Part shown: positions 43,978 to 52,397 of the stretch, piece after piece
Layout of the letters: each line of letters opens with the position of its first letter
Numbering within the stretch: the stretch's first letter is position 1
Assembly: GCA_017847885.1 (NCBI GenBank)
Contig: JAGAUA010000055.1
Location: forward strand, 1-64,000
Length of the DNA: 64,000 bases
Direction: 5' to 3'
Source of the DNA: Oscillospiraceae bacterium
GTDB lineage: Bacteria > Bacillota > Clostridia > Oscillospirales > Ruminococcaceae
The notes under the pieces: generated by a model
Database searches by the model: none
Seen by the model: only the letters and a program-made list of their open reading frames with translations
What the model was told of the DNA's origin: nothing
Position numbers and translations under genes: made by a program

Positions 43978-44937
43978 ATGAAGAGAATAGGCGTATTAAC
44001 AAGCGGAGGCGACGCTCCGGGAATGAATGCGGCTGTCAGAGCTGTTACAAGAGCCGCTATCGGAAAGGGATACGAGGTTGTTGGTATCCAGAGAGGCTAC
44101 AACGGTCTGCTCAACGGCGAAACCGTAAATCTCGGCGCACGCGACGTTTCCAATATCATTCAGCACGGCGGTACTATGCTTTATACTGCAAGATGCCTTG
44201 AATTCAAGGAATGGGAATATGTTATGAAGGCTAAGCAGCGCTGCGACGAGCTTAATCTGGTCGGTATCGTTGTTATCGGCGGCGACGGCTCCTTCAGAGG
44301 TGCAGCTGACCTTTCCAAGGCAGGCGTTCCCTGCATCGGTCTGCCCGGCACTATAGACAACGACATTGCTTGCACCGAGTACACTATCGGTTATGATACA
44401 GCTATGAATACCGCTATGGAAATGGTTGACAAGATCCGTGATACAGCTATGTCCCACGACCGCTGCTCTCTCGTTGAGGTAATGGGCAGAAACGCAGGCT
44501 GGATCGCTCTTAATGTCGGCACAGCTGTTGGTGCAATGGCTATTCTTACTCCCGAAGTTCCTTTCAATCTTGATGATGTCATCGCTAAGATGGAAGCTTC
44601 CAAAAAGGACAAGAAGCAGCACTTTATCATCGTAGTTTCCGAGGGCGTTGGTAATTCCGAGGAGCTTGCAAAGGAAATCCAGAAGAGAACAGGTATCGAA
44701 GCAAGAGCTACTATCCTCGGTCACGTTCAGAGAGGCGGCAGCCCCACAGTCCGCGACAGAGTTGTTGCAAGCGAAATGGGTTACTATGCGGTAAACCTTC
44801 TCGATCAGGGTATCGGCAACCGCGTTGTTGGTATGCGCGACGGCAAGATCGTTGATTTCGATATCAAGGAAGCACTTTCCATGAAGAAGCCCTTTGACGA
44901 AAATCTTTACAAGATCGCAAACGAAATTTCTTTCTGA
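43978..44937 (+). CDS. pfkA: ATP-dependent 6-phosphofructokinase
   Basis: The 319-residue glycolytic enzyme phosphorylates fructose 6-phosphate. It has GVLTSGGDAPGMNAAVRA near the start, the VVIGGDGSFRGA ATP-site motif (where Gly after GGD is typical of ATP users), and the LPGTIDNDIACTEYTIGYDT substrate loop. Length equals the bacterial PfkA norm. GGAGG lies 8 bp before ATG 43978; an in-frame ATG at 43963 overlaps the ribosome site. It is a single-gene unit with a strong terminator. Confidence 0.97.
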   Translation: MKRIGVLTSGGDAPGMNAAVRAVTRAAIGKGYEVVGIQRGYNGLLNGETVNLGARDVSNIIQHGGTMLYTARCLEFKEWEYVMKAKQRCDELNLVGIVVIGGDGSFRGAADLSKAGVPCIGLPGTIDNDIACTEYTIGYDTAMNTAMEMVDKIRDTAMSHDRCSLVEVMGRNAGWIALNVGTAVGAMAILTPEVPFNLDDVIAKMEASKKDKKQHFIIVVSEGVGNSEELAKEIQKRTGIEARATILGHVQRGGSPTVRDRVVASEMGYYAVNLLDQGIGNRVVGMRDGKIVDFDIKEALSMKKPFDENLYKIANEISF

Positions 44938-45016
44938 TCTCGCTGTATTATTGGGTTGTCCGCGTTGTAGGCGGCGTGCATTTTCCGTATAATGCCGAGA
45001 GTTACAGCATAAATTT

Positions 45017-45063
45017 AAGCTTTTCACCATAAGATCAAAACAATTATGGTGAAAAGCTTTTTT
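45017..45063 (+). terminator. intrinsic terminator of pfkA
   Basis: AAGCTTTTCACCATA (45017-45031) and TATGGTGAAAAGCTT (45045-45059) form a perfect 15-bp stem, followed by T residues. Confidence 0.92.
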
Positions 45064-45191
45064 CTTGAATTTGTAAACAAATTATAAAAAATTCATATTT
45101 AGTTAAATATGTGTTCACTAAATACACAAAGAATTATGCTATTATAAGCATTGCAACAGTAAAGATTAATGTCGAAAGGATATGTAACTTT

Positions 45192-45815
45192 ATGGCTAAA
45201 GAAGAAAAACTCAAGCAGATTGAGCTTCAGAATATTATTTTCGATACGCAGGAAAGGAAATTGATGGTATCCCCTCAATTTCTCAACGATATGACAAAGC
45301 ATTATGTCTCAAAGCGTATGAAAAACATTAACAATTTAATGAATTATATTACTGTTACAAAAAGTCCCAAAAACTTCTTTACATATTATAATTCGGTAAT
45401 GAAAGACCTTGACGAGCTTATCAGCATTGAGCCGTATTACAGCTTTAAGGCTCCCCTGCCCTCTGAATTCAAAAAAAGCATTGAGTCCAAGACCGACCGC
45501 TACACGGAGGCTATGATAAACCGTTCGTGGAAGGAAATCAATCAGAAGGTTTTCCAGAACCCGAAAAATCAAAGCGACGAGCGCCCTCCCGAAGTGTTTG
45601 GTCCCGTTCTGGACGAAATGCTGGAATATAAAGACAAATACACCTCTGCGGTCCTTGAGCTTATTGACAAGTTTTACAAGTCCGTGTACGGTCACGGCAT
45701 AAACGAAAAGCCGGAGACGGATATTCAGGAGGAAGCTGCTCCTGACAGCGGCAATGCTTCCGCCGATGAGGATACGGAGCCGTCTCTTGAAGAACCTGAA
45801 CAGATCGAGGAATAA
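45192..45815 (+). CDS. unknown protein, mostly helical, with an acidic tail
   Basis: This encodes 207 residues with no signal peptide or membrane span. Residues 1-160 are rich in Lys, Glu, Asn and aromatic residues in a helical pattern (for example FLNDMTKHYVSKRMKNINNL), and the last 40 residues are strongly acidic and probably disordered. The ATG at 45192 has GAAAGGAT upstream; an in-frame start at 45111 has none. No family was recognised, and it stands alone between pfkA and an inverted-repeat element. Confidence 0.75.
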   Translation: MAKEEKLKQIELQNIIFDTQERKLMVSPQFLNDMTKHYVSKRMKNINNLMNYITVTKSPKNFFTYYNSVMKDLDELISIEPYYSFKAPLPSEFKKSIESKTDRYTEAMINRSWKEINQKVFQNPKNQSDERPPEVFGPVLDEMLEYKDKYTSAVLELIDKFYKSVYGHGINEKPETDIQEEAAPDSGNASADEDTEPSLEEPEQIEE

Positions 45816-45837
45816 TATATAATTAAGCATAAAATAA

Positions 45838-45912
45838 CGGGCGGCTGATAGCCGCCCCTACCATGGAATGATGTTTTTCAACCATTTTGTAGGGGCGGAT
45901 ATTATCCGCCCG
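45838..45912. repeat. pair of inverted REP-like hairpins (GGGCGG core)
   Basis: CGGGCGGCTGATAGCCGCCC (plus CTAC, 45838-45861) and the mirror-image unit GTAGGGGCGGATATTATCCG (plus CCCG, 45889-45912) face each other across 27 bp. Each unit is itself a hairpin. The core also appears at 17717-17744 and 48474-48492. It may double as a terminator for the gene at 45192. Confidence 0.8.
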
Positions 45913-45946
45913 ATATTTATTTGTTATCAACACGCTGCCGTAAAAA

Positions 45947-46177
45947 TCACTCAACCAGCACCTTTGAGCTGTCCTCCTCCCGAAGCGCGATCACTGCGCC
46001 GCGGATAAGATATGCTATCGGGTCGCCCGACGGGCTTCTTTGCATACACAAAACCGGTGTACCCTCTATAAGTCCTATGTCCTGCAGCCGGCGGCGTATG
46101 CTTCCGTCGTTCAGCAGAGCCGTAACCCTTGCAGTTGTCCCCTCGGACATACTGTGAAGCGTCTTTGCTGTGTTCAT
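45947..46177 (-). CDS. feoA: FeoA-domain protein
   Basis: The 76-residue product matches the FeoA SH3-like domain: LNDGSIRRRLQDIGLIEGTPV is the usual opening and SGDPIAYLIRGAVIALR the closing strands. FeoA is a small cytosolic partner of the FeoB ferrous-iron transporter. No feoB lies in the window, so it may serve a distant FeoB or act separately. ATG 46177 has AAAGGTGG upstream. The gene is on the minus strand, divergent from the next gene. Confidence 0.9.
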   Translation of the reverse strand: MNTAKTLHSMSEGTTARVTALLNDGSIRRRLQDIGLIEGTPVLCMQRSPSGDPIAYLIRGAVIALREEDSSKVLVE

Positions 46178-46402
46178 ATTGTAAAATTACCACCTTTTCT
46201 CTTTCGGCTGTATATAATGAGGAGTATTCCTCTGTAAGTATTGCGCGGAAATGTCTGCGCGTATTTATACCATTATCCGCTTGTAAGAAAGCGGTATTAC
46301 ATTTTATGCCAAAAAGATTTTTCTGACACAGCATAACCTGTACTTTTTTCGGACTTGCCTGCATAAGATGTAACAGCAACGATTAAAAAGGAGCTGTGCA
46401 TT

Positions 46403-46900
46403 ATGAGCAAAGGTTCATCCAAAAAAGGACTGAAAATATTCCTGTTCATGCTTCTGGCAGTAATTGCCGTTTTGGGGGTTATTTTCTTTGCAAAAGCAAA
46501 ATCGGAAAATGACGCGGACGAAATGTTTACCATGGCAACAAACGCCGAGCGCGTGGAGTTCCTCAATGAACAGGGCTGGATAGTAAAACCCGACCCTATC
46601 TCAAAGGAGGAAGTGACAGTACCGTCGGAGTTCAACGATGTATACGCCGATTATGTTGCGCTCCAGCAGTCCCAAGGCTTTGACCTTGAAAAATACAAGG
46701 GCAAGCCTGTTTCGGTCATAACATATCAGGTGCTGAACTATCCCGATCACCCCGAAAATGTGACCGCTACAATGATGATCTGCGACGACAGGCTTATCGG
46801 CGGAGATATTTCCCTGGCAGGCGATGACGGATTTACCCAGCCGCTTATTTCCGCCAAGACCCAGACCTATCTTGCCTCCGACGGTGTGACAGAAGAATAA
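46403..46900 (+). CDS. DUF4830-like single-pass membrane protein
   Basis: The 165-residue product has a Lys/Ser-rich start, one membrane span (about 10-30) and a soluble outer part of about 130 residues. The pattern AERVEFLNEQGW, then VPSEFNDVYADYVALQQSQGFDLEKYKGK, is that of DUF4830 proteins found in clostridia. Function is unknown. ATG 46403 has AAGGAG upstream. It is a single gene with a terminator at 46905. Confidence 0.85.
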   Translation: MSKGSSKKGLKIFLFMLLAVIAVLGVIFFAKAKSENDADEMFTMATNAERVEFLNEQGWIVKPDPISKEEVTVPSEFNDVYADYVALQQSQGFDLEKYKGKPVSVITYQVLNYPDHPENVTATMMICDDRLIGGDISLAGDDGFTQPLISAKTQTYLASDGVTEE

Positions 46901-46904
46901 TTTT

Positions 46905-46942
46905 TGCAGGGACGATAAAAATTCCGTCCCTGCATTTTTTAC
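46905..46942 (+). terminator. intrinsic terminator of the DUF4830-like gene
   Basis: TGCAGGGACG and CGTCCCTGCA form a 10-bp stem, followed by six T residues. Confidence 0.9.
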
Positions 46943-47040
46943 GCCGAATACCGATTTATAGGAGCATATTCCGTATCTATAACACAATTGCAAGTAAAAT
47001 GTAATTCGGGAAATTATTATATAATTTTTACAAAAACCCC

Positions 47041-47069
47041 TTGACAGTAAATCGTTTACAATGTAAAAT
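47041..47069 (+). promoter_or_regulatory. promoter of xylA-xylB
   Basis: TTGACA (47041-47046), 17-bp spacer and TAAAAT (47064-47069). Confidence 0.75.
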
Positions 47070-47079
47070 ATATAGTAAA

Positions 47080-47091
47080 GCGGCACGCCGC
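47080..47091. promoter_or_regulatory. palindrome at the xylA transcription start, possible operator
   Basis: GCGGC-AC-GCCGC, a perfect 12-bp palindrome 11 bp after the -10 box. It could be a repressor site or a 5' hairpin; no xylR gene is in the window. Confidence 0.45.
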
Positions 47092-47140
47092 ATTTTGGTT
47101 AAACAATTATTAATGATACATATTTAAGGAGGATATTCAG

Positions 47141-48466
47141 ATGAGCGAATTTTTCAAAGGAATAGGCAAGATCCCCTACGAGGGCAAGAACAGCACCAAT
47201 CCCCTTGCGTTCAAGTACTACAACCCCGATGAGGTAGTTGGCGGCAAAACTATGAAGGAGCAGCTTAAGTTTGCACTTTCATGGTGGCACACTATGGGCG
47301 GCGATGGCACAGATATGTTTGGCTGCGGCACAGCTGACAAATCATGGGGCGAGGCTGACTCCGAAAAGCGCGCTATTGCAAAGGTTGACGCTGCTTTCGA
47401 GATAATGGACAAGCTTTCTATCGAGTATTTCTGCTTCCACGACCGCGACCTCTCTCCCGAGTATGGCTCGCTTGCTGAAACAAACGCAAAGCTTGACAAG
47501 GTTACCGATTACATAGCTGAAAAAATGAAGGCTGACCCCACAAAGAAGCTTCTCTGGGGTACTGCTAAGTGCTTTGACCACCCCCGCTATATGCACGGCG
47601 CAGGCACTTCCCCTTCCGCAGATGTTTTCGCATATGCTGCTGCACAGATAAAGAAGGCTGTTGAGGCTACCGTTAAGCTTGGCGGTAACGGCTACGTTTT
47701 CTGGGGCGGACGTGAGGGCTACGAAACTCTTCTTAACACAAACATGGGTCTTGAGCTTGACAACATGGCTCGTCTTATGAAGATGACTGTTGAGTACGCA
47801 CGCTCAATCGGCTACAAGGGCGATTTCTACATCGAGCCTAAGCCCAAGGAGCCTACAAAGCACCAGTACGACTTTGACACAGCAACAGTTCTTGGCTTCC
47901 TCCGCAAGTACGGTCTTGAGAAGGATTTCAAGATGAACATCGAGGCTAACCACGCTACACTTGCTCAGCACACATTCCAGCATGAGCTTCGCGTTGCAAG
48001 AGACAACGGCGTGTTCGGCTCTATCGACGCTAACCAGGGCGATACGCTCCTTGGCTGGGATACCGACCAGTTCCCCACAAACGTTTACGACGCTGCACTT
48101 TGTATGTATGAGGTACTCAAGGCAGGCGGCTTCACAAACGGCGGTCTGAACTTCGACTCCAAGGCTCGCCGCGGCTCCTACACACCCGAGGATATCTTCC
48201 ACAGCTACATTGCCGGTATGGATACATTTGCTCTCGGTCTGAAAATTGCTGACAAGATGATTTCCGATGGCCGAATCGACAAGTTTGTTGCTGACCGTTA
48301 CGCTTCTTGGAACACCGGTATCGGTGCTGACATCATCAGCGGCAAGGCTACTCTTGCAGACCTTGAAAAGTATGCTCTTGAAAAGGGCGAGGTAGTTTCC
48401 TCACTCACAAGCGGCAGACAGGAAATGCTTGAGTCCATTCTCAACAACATTATGTTTAATCTTTAA
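47141..48466 (+). CDS. xylA: xylose isomerase
   Basis: The 441-residue enzyme converts D-xylose to D-xylulose with Mg2+ or Mn2+. It is the longer class II form. Recognisable parts are [11 protein letters not shown] (catalytic His), [35 protein letters not shown] and [20 protein letters not shown] with the metal-binding acids. AAGGAGG lies upstream. It is the first gene of xylA-xylB and the protein is complete. Confidence 0.98.
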   Translation: MSEFFKGIGKIPYEGKNSTNPLAFKYYNPDEVVGGKTMKEQLKFALSWWHTMGGDGTDMFGCGTADKSWGEADSEKRAIAKVDAAFEIMDKLSIEYFCFHDRDLSPEYGSLAETNAKLDKVTDYIAEKMKADPTKKLLWGTAKCFDHPRYMHGAGTSPSADVFAYAAAQIKKAVEATVKLGGNGYVFWGGREGYETLLNTNMGLELDNMARLMKMTVEYARSIGYKGDFYIEPKPKEPTKHQYDFDTATVLGFLRKYGLEKDFKMNIEANHATLAQHTFQHELRVARDNGVFGSIDANQGDTLLGWDTDQFPTNVYDAALCMYEVLKAGGFTNGGLNFDSKARRGSYTPEDIFHSYIAGMDTFALGLKIADKMISDGRIDKFVADRYASWNTGIGADIISGKATLADLEKYALEKGEVVSSLTSGRQEMLESILNNIMFNL

Positions 48467-48473
48467 TTTCAAA

Positions 48474-48492
48474 GGGCGGCAATTTGCCGCCC
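48474..48492 (+). repeat. REP-like hairpin between xylA and xylB
   Basis: GGGCGGCAA-T-TTGCCGCCC is a perfect 9-bp inverted repeat 7 bp past the xylA stop. Without a T tract it is more likely an mRNA-end or processing hairpin than a terminator, and could make xylA more abundant than xylB. Confidence 0.65.
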
Positions 48493-48581
48493 ATACATTT
48501 ATGTAGTAATTTACATTGCGTAACAAGACAATTCCGCATTACGCATTCCGAATTACGAATTAACAAAAAGGAGCGATTTTT

Positions 48582-50105
48582 ATGCGTTATGTAATTGGTA
48601 TTGACGTTGGCACAAGCGGCACAAAAACCGTGCTTTTCGACGAAATGGGAAAGGTTATCGCCTCCGCGACTGTTGAGTACCCCATGTATCAGCCCCAGAA
48701 CGGTTATGCCGAGCAGGAGCCGACAGACTGGTACAATGCTGCTGTTTCCACAATTAAAACAGTTATCACAAAAAGCGGTGTGAAAAACACCGACATTGTG
48801 GGCGTTGGTCTTTCGGGACAGATGCACGGCCTTGTTATGCTGGACGAAAAGGGCGAGGTCATTCGCCGCTCTATCATTTGGTGCGACCAGCGTACCGCCA
48901 AGGAAGTTGACGAGATGAACGAAAAGCTTGGACGTGAAAAGCTTATCGAAATCACCGCAAACCCTGCGCTGACAGGTTGGACTGCCGCTAAAATTCTCTG
49001 GGTGAAGAACAACGAACCCGAGAATTACGCTAAGTGCCGCCACATTCTCCTCCCCAAGGACTACATAAGATATATGCTGACGGGCGAGTTTGCCACCGAG
49101 GTTTCCGACGCTTCGGGTATGCAGCTTCTGGACGTTCCCAACCGCTGCTGGAGCAAGGAAGTCTGCGACGCGCTGGGCATTGATATGTCCCTACTTGCGA
49201 AGGTGTATGAGTCCTGCGAGGTCACGGGAAAAATCACAAAGTCTGCAGCTGAGCTGACGGGTCTTGCCGAGGGCACAATTGTTGTTGGCGGCGCAGGCGA
49301 TAACGCTGCTGCGGCTGTGGGCACGGGTGTTGTTACCGACGGAAAGGCTTTCACCACTATCGGCACAAGCGGCGTTGTTTTTGCGCATACTTCAAAGGTG
49401 TCCATCGACCCCAAGGGCAGAGTACATACCTGCTGCGCGGCTGTTCCCGGCTGCTGGCATATTATGGGCGTAACACAAGGCGCAGGACTTTCACTGAAAT
49501 GGTTCAGAGACAACTTCTGTCAGTCTGAAAAGGACACCGCCAAGCTGATGGGCGTTGACGAATACTACCTCATGGACAAGGAAGCGGAAACCGTGCCTAT
49601 TGGTGCAAACCGCCTGCTGTACCTGCCTTACCTTATGGGCGAGCGTACTCCTCACCTTGACCCCGACGCAAGAGGAATGTTCTTCGGACTTTCCGCTATC
49701 CACACCAAAAAGGATATGCTCCGTGCGGTAATGGAAGGCGTTGCTTACTCGCTTCGTGACTGCGTTGAGATATGCCGCGAGATGAACATTAACGTTTCCG
49801 ATATGATGGCGTGCGGAGGCGGCGGAAGCTCACCGCTGTGGAGACAGATGCTTGCCGACCTTTACGCTTGCCCCGTTAAGACGGCGTCCTCCAAGGAAGG
49901 ACCTGCGCTTGGCGTTGCAATTCTTGCGCTGGTTGGCGCAGGTGTGTACGCGACCGTGCCCGAGGCTTGCGAAAAAATCGTAGGCGTGGACAAGGTACAG
50001 CAGCCTATTGACGAGAATGTTCCCGTGTACGAGAAATACTTCCGTCTTTACGACGAGATTTATCCTGCGGTTAAGGATAAGTGCGCAAAGCTTGCGAAGC
50101 TGTAA
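48582..50105 (+). CDS. xylB: xylulokinase
   Basis: The 507-residue FGGY-family kinase phosphorylates D-xylulose to xylulose 5-phosphate. It has the N-terminal ATPase motif GIDVGTSGTKTVLFDE, the substrate-domain GLSGQMHGLVML and WCDQRT, and the C-terminal ACGGGGSSPLWRQMLADL. Length is typical. ATG 48582 has AAGGAG upstream. It lies 115 bp after xylA, the gap holding a REP-like hairpin and an ATTCCG/ATTACG-rich stretch. Confidence 0.97.
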   Translation: MRYVIGIDVGTSGTKTVLFDEMGKVIASATVEYPMYQPQNGYAEQEPTDWYNAAVSTIKTVITKSGVKNTDIVGVGLSGQMHGLVMLDEKGEVIRRSIIWCDQRTAKEVDEMNEKLGREKLIEITANPALTGWTAAKILWVKNNEPENYAKCRHILLPKDYIRYMLTGEFATEVSDASGMQLLDVPNRCWSKEVCDALGIDMSLLAKVYESCEVTGKITKSAAELTGLAEGTIVVGGAGDNAAAAVGTGVVTDGKAFTTIGTSGVVFAHTSKVSIDPKGRVHTCCAAVPGCWHIMGVTQGAGLSLKWFRDNFCQSEKDTAKLMGVDEYYLMDKEAETVPIGANRLLYLPYLMGERTPHLDPDARGMFFGLSAIHTKKDMLRAVMEGVAYSLRDCVEICREMNINVSDMMACGGGGSSPLWRQMLADLYACPVKTASSKEGPALGVAILALVGAGVYATVPEACEKIVGVDKVQQPIDENVPVYEKYFRLYDEIYPAVKDKCAKLAKL

Positions 50106-50150
50106 AAAAATACGGGTACCGTATTCGGAAAATGACCGTATAAAATATGT

Positions 50151-50190
50151 AAGGGTACCGAGCGTCTAAACTCGATACCCTTGATTTTTT
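50151..50190 (+). terminator. intrinsic terminator after xylB
   Basis: AAGGGTACCGAG (50151-50162) and CTCGATACCCTT (50171-50182), then GATTTTTT. It is nearly identical to the terminator at 54962-55002. Confidence 0.88.
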
Positions 50191-50278
50191 ATGAGCGTAA
50201 CTTTCCCCAAAACATCAAGAAAAGTCCCGATAGGTATGGTATTATATAGTTACAATAATTATTGCTGTGGTGATCACT

Positions 50279-51091
50279 ATGAACAAATTTGAGATCCTGT
50301 CTGTTGCTCTCAGTTATATTGAGGAAAATCTGCTTTCGGACGTTACCCCCGAAATGTGCTCGGAAAAATGCCGCTATTCTCTTTCAAATCTTCAGAAAAT
50401 GTTTCGCTGTGCGTTTAATATCGGTATAAGCGATTACATTTCCAGAAGAAAGCTTTCACTTGCGGCAAAAGATTTGATCGAGTCGGAGGACTCTATCCTT
50501 GACATAGCCATGAAGTACGGCTACAATTCCCACGAGGTATTCACCCGTGCGTTTATGCGGCTGTGGGGCGTTACGCCTTCAAAGTTTCGCAAAAACAGAA
50601 AGTTTTCCGAGATTTTCCCAAAGCTTGACGAGTCGGCGCAGGTCACCGATGAAGAAGGGAATGTTATTATGTTTAGCAAAAAGAAATTTGATGTTTCGCA
50701 TCTCTACGATTTTATACAGTCAAGAAACGGCAAGTATGCGGTTTGCTTTGATATGGTACATCTTATGTATATCAACGACACCTTCGGTCATGCGGCAGGC
50801 GATATTGCTATTGCGGAATGTCTGCGCCGCATTGACGAGTATTCGGACGACACTATGCTGCCTATCCGTATCGGCGGCGACGAGTTTGTGCTTATCACCG
50901 ATTACGACAACATTAAGGACGCCGAAGCTGCTGCGGAGAAAATTCTTGCCCACAACGGCGAAACGGTAAAATCGGGAGAAAATGAATTTGAGGTCTCCAT
51001 GCGTGCAGGGTATGCCGCAATTCCAAGCGGACATCTTCGATACAACGAGCTTTTCAACAGCTTTGTTATTGCAGGAAGAGCGACCGAATAA
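50279..51091 (+). CDS. AraC-type HTH fused to a GGDEF domain
   Basis: The 270-residue product has an N-terminal AraC/XylS helix-turn-helix domain (about 5-105, ending in GYNSHEVFTRAFMRLWGVTP-SKFRK). A linker leads to a GGDEF domain (about 140-265) with FDMVHLMYINDTFGHAAGD and an intact GGDEF (199-203). GGDEF domains make cyclic di-GMP; the domain here ends somewhat early and no RxxD inhibitory site is seen. There is no sensor domain. ATG 50279 is used; two in-frame GTG codons just upstream are possible, and no strong ribosome site is visible. It is located just after xylAB but separated by a terminator. Confidence 0.85.
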   Translation: MNKFEILSVALSYIEENLLSDVTPEMCSEKCRYSLSNLQKMFRCAFNIGISDYISRRKLSLAAKDLIESEDSILDIAMKYGYNSHEVFTRAFMRLWGVTPSKFRKNRKFSEIFPKLDESAQVTDEEGNVIMFSKKKFDVSHLYDFIQSRNGKYAVCFDMVHLMYINDTFGHAAGDIAIAECLRRIDEYSDDTMLPIRIGGDEFVLITDYDNIKDAEAAAEKILAHNGETVKSGENEFEVSMRAGYAAIPSGHLRYNELFNSFVIAGRATE

Positions 51092-51500
51092 TATACCCAG
51101 CCGCAAAAACTGCCGCGGCGGCAGCCAGTATGCAGGCAACCGACCCCAAGGCGCACATGAACGCCTTGCTCGAAAAAGGGTTATCCCCCTCAACGCATAC
51201 GGTGTCGTTTTCCTCACGGTAGTAAAGCTTTACCCTTTCCCCTTTTGCGTATCTCCTGCGTGAAAACATATAGCGGTGTACAATGGTTTTGCGCTGCTCC
51301 TCGTCGCGGAAGCGAAGTATCACTGCTCTGCTTCCGCTTTCCCGTGTGCAGTCAAGGACCTCTCCGTCAAAAAGGCGGCTTTTCTCCTTGAACGCGTTTA
51401 TCCCGTTTATGTATTTTTTCCTGCGCTTCTCCAGAAGATATGACGCATACACAAGACCTGCCGCCACAAGCACAAGCAGTATTGTCAAGAAAATTTTCAC
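51066..51500 (-). CDS. small two-span membrane protein of unknown function
   Basis: The 144-residue product has an N-terminal span (about 2-22) and a C-terminal span (about 117-140), with a soluble middle of about 90 residues that looks like a small beta domain (GEVLDCTRESGSRAVILRF, then a Tyr-Arg-rich strand), similar in layout to DUF3592-type proteins. GTG at 51500 is chosen because CGGAGGGG lies 6 bp before it. Its 3' end overlaps the 3' end of the convergent AraC-GGDEF gene by 26 bp, with no room for a terminator between them. Confidence 0.75.
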   Translation of the reverse strand: MKIFLTILLVLVAAGLVYASYLLEKRRKKYINGINAFKEKSRLFDGEVLDCTRESGSRAVILRFRDEEQRKTIVHRYMFSRRRYAKGERVKLYYREENDTVCVEGDNPFSSKAFMCALGSVACILAAAAAVFAAGYIIRSLFLQ

Positions 51501-51625
51501 GGTACCCCTCCGAATAAATTGTTCTACCTTAGTATAACACATTCTTTTTCTGTATTCAACAATATATTGACTTTTGGGCGCATTTGTGCTACAATTCAGC
51601 TGAAAATATTTTTGGAGGTTTTTCT

Positions 51626-52234
51626 ATGAATATGAAAGAAAGAATGCTTGCAGGGCTTCCCTACAAGGCATGGCTTGACGGTCTTTCAGAGGAACGCATG
51701 GCGTGCAAGCGTAAAATATACGAGTACAACAACCTTGCCCCCGACGATGCACGCACCGATGAGATTATCCGCTCTATTCTCGGAAAGGCAGGCAAGGACG
51801 TACATATTGAGCAGCCCTTTCACTGCGATTACGGCAAAAATATTGAGGTCGGCGATAATTTCTATTCAAACTACAACCTTGTCATTCTTGATGTAGGAAA
51901 GGTGAAAATCGGCGACAATGTTATGCTTGCGCCCAATGTTTCGATTTACACGGCAGGTCACCCCGTCCACCCCGACTCGCGGAATTCGGGGTACGAATAC
52001 GGTATCCCCATAACCATTGGGAATAACGTGTGGATCGGCGGAAGCGTTGTAATAAACCCGGGAGTAACCATCGGAAACAACGCGGTTATCGGTTCGGGAA
52101 GCGTGGTAACAAGGGATATTCCCGACAACTGCATTGCAGCAGGAAATCCTGCCCGTGTTATACGGGAAATTACCGAAGAGGACAGGAAGTTTTACTTTAA
52201 GGACAGAGTTTTTGACGTTGAGGATTATATGTAA
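51626..52234 (+). CDS. sugar O-acetyltransferase (LacA/Maa family)
   Basis: The 202-residue protein begins with the maltose/galactoside acetyltransferase start (MKERMLAGLPYKAWLDGL) followed by a left-handed beta-helix of hexapeptide repeats (about 60-190, with IGDNVMLAPNVSIYTAGHPV and IGNNVWIGGSVVINPGVTIG). It transfers acetyl from acetyl-CoA to sugars. The catalytic-type His lies in YTAGHPV. ATG 51626 has GGAGG upstream. A large palindrome 12 bp after the stop probably terminates it. Confidence 0.95.
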   Translation: MNMKERMLAGLPYKAWLDGLSEERMACKRKIYEYNNLAPDDARTDEIIRSILGKAGKDVHIEQPFHCDYGKNIEVGDNFYSNYNLVILDVGKVKIGDNVMLAPNVSIYTAGHPVHPDSRNSGYEYGIPITIGNNVWIGGSVVINPGVTIGNNAVIGSGSVVTRDIPDNCIAAGNPARVIREITEEDRKFYFKDRVFDVEDYM

Positions 52235-52246
52235 ACAAAAGGTGTC

Positions 52247-52349
52247 ATACTAAACACCAATTAAAAACTGTACAAAAAGTCTTCGCATAATCTTGCGTAT
52301 ATGGATTATGCGAAGATTTTTTGTCTACAGTTTTATCGGTGTTTAGTAT
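52247..52349. repeat. 103-bp palindrome, copy B of a dispersed family
   Basis: The element begins ATACTAAACACC and ends GGTGTTTAGTAT. Its inner stem TCTTCGCATAATC/GATTATGCGAAGA is flanked by A and T runs. Its reverse complement matches copy A (14930-15025) over nearly the full length, and changes in one arm are mostly matched in the other. It lies between the convergent acetyltransferase and lipid kinase genes and can terminate both. Confidence 0.85.
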
Positions 52350-52397
52350 CAGGCATTGGTTATTGACCATGCTTCGACACCTTTATTTACTATATGG

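Noticed and set aside
48582..50105. Consideration of xylB as another FGGY kinase (glycerol, ribulose or fuculose)
   Set aside because: Its place directly after xylA and the GQMHGLVML/WCDQRT motifs favour xylulokinase.
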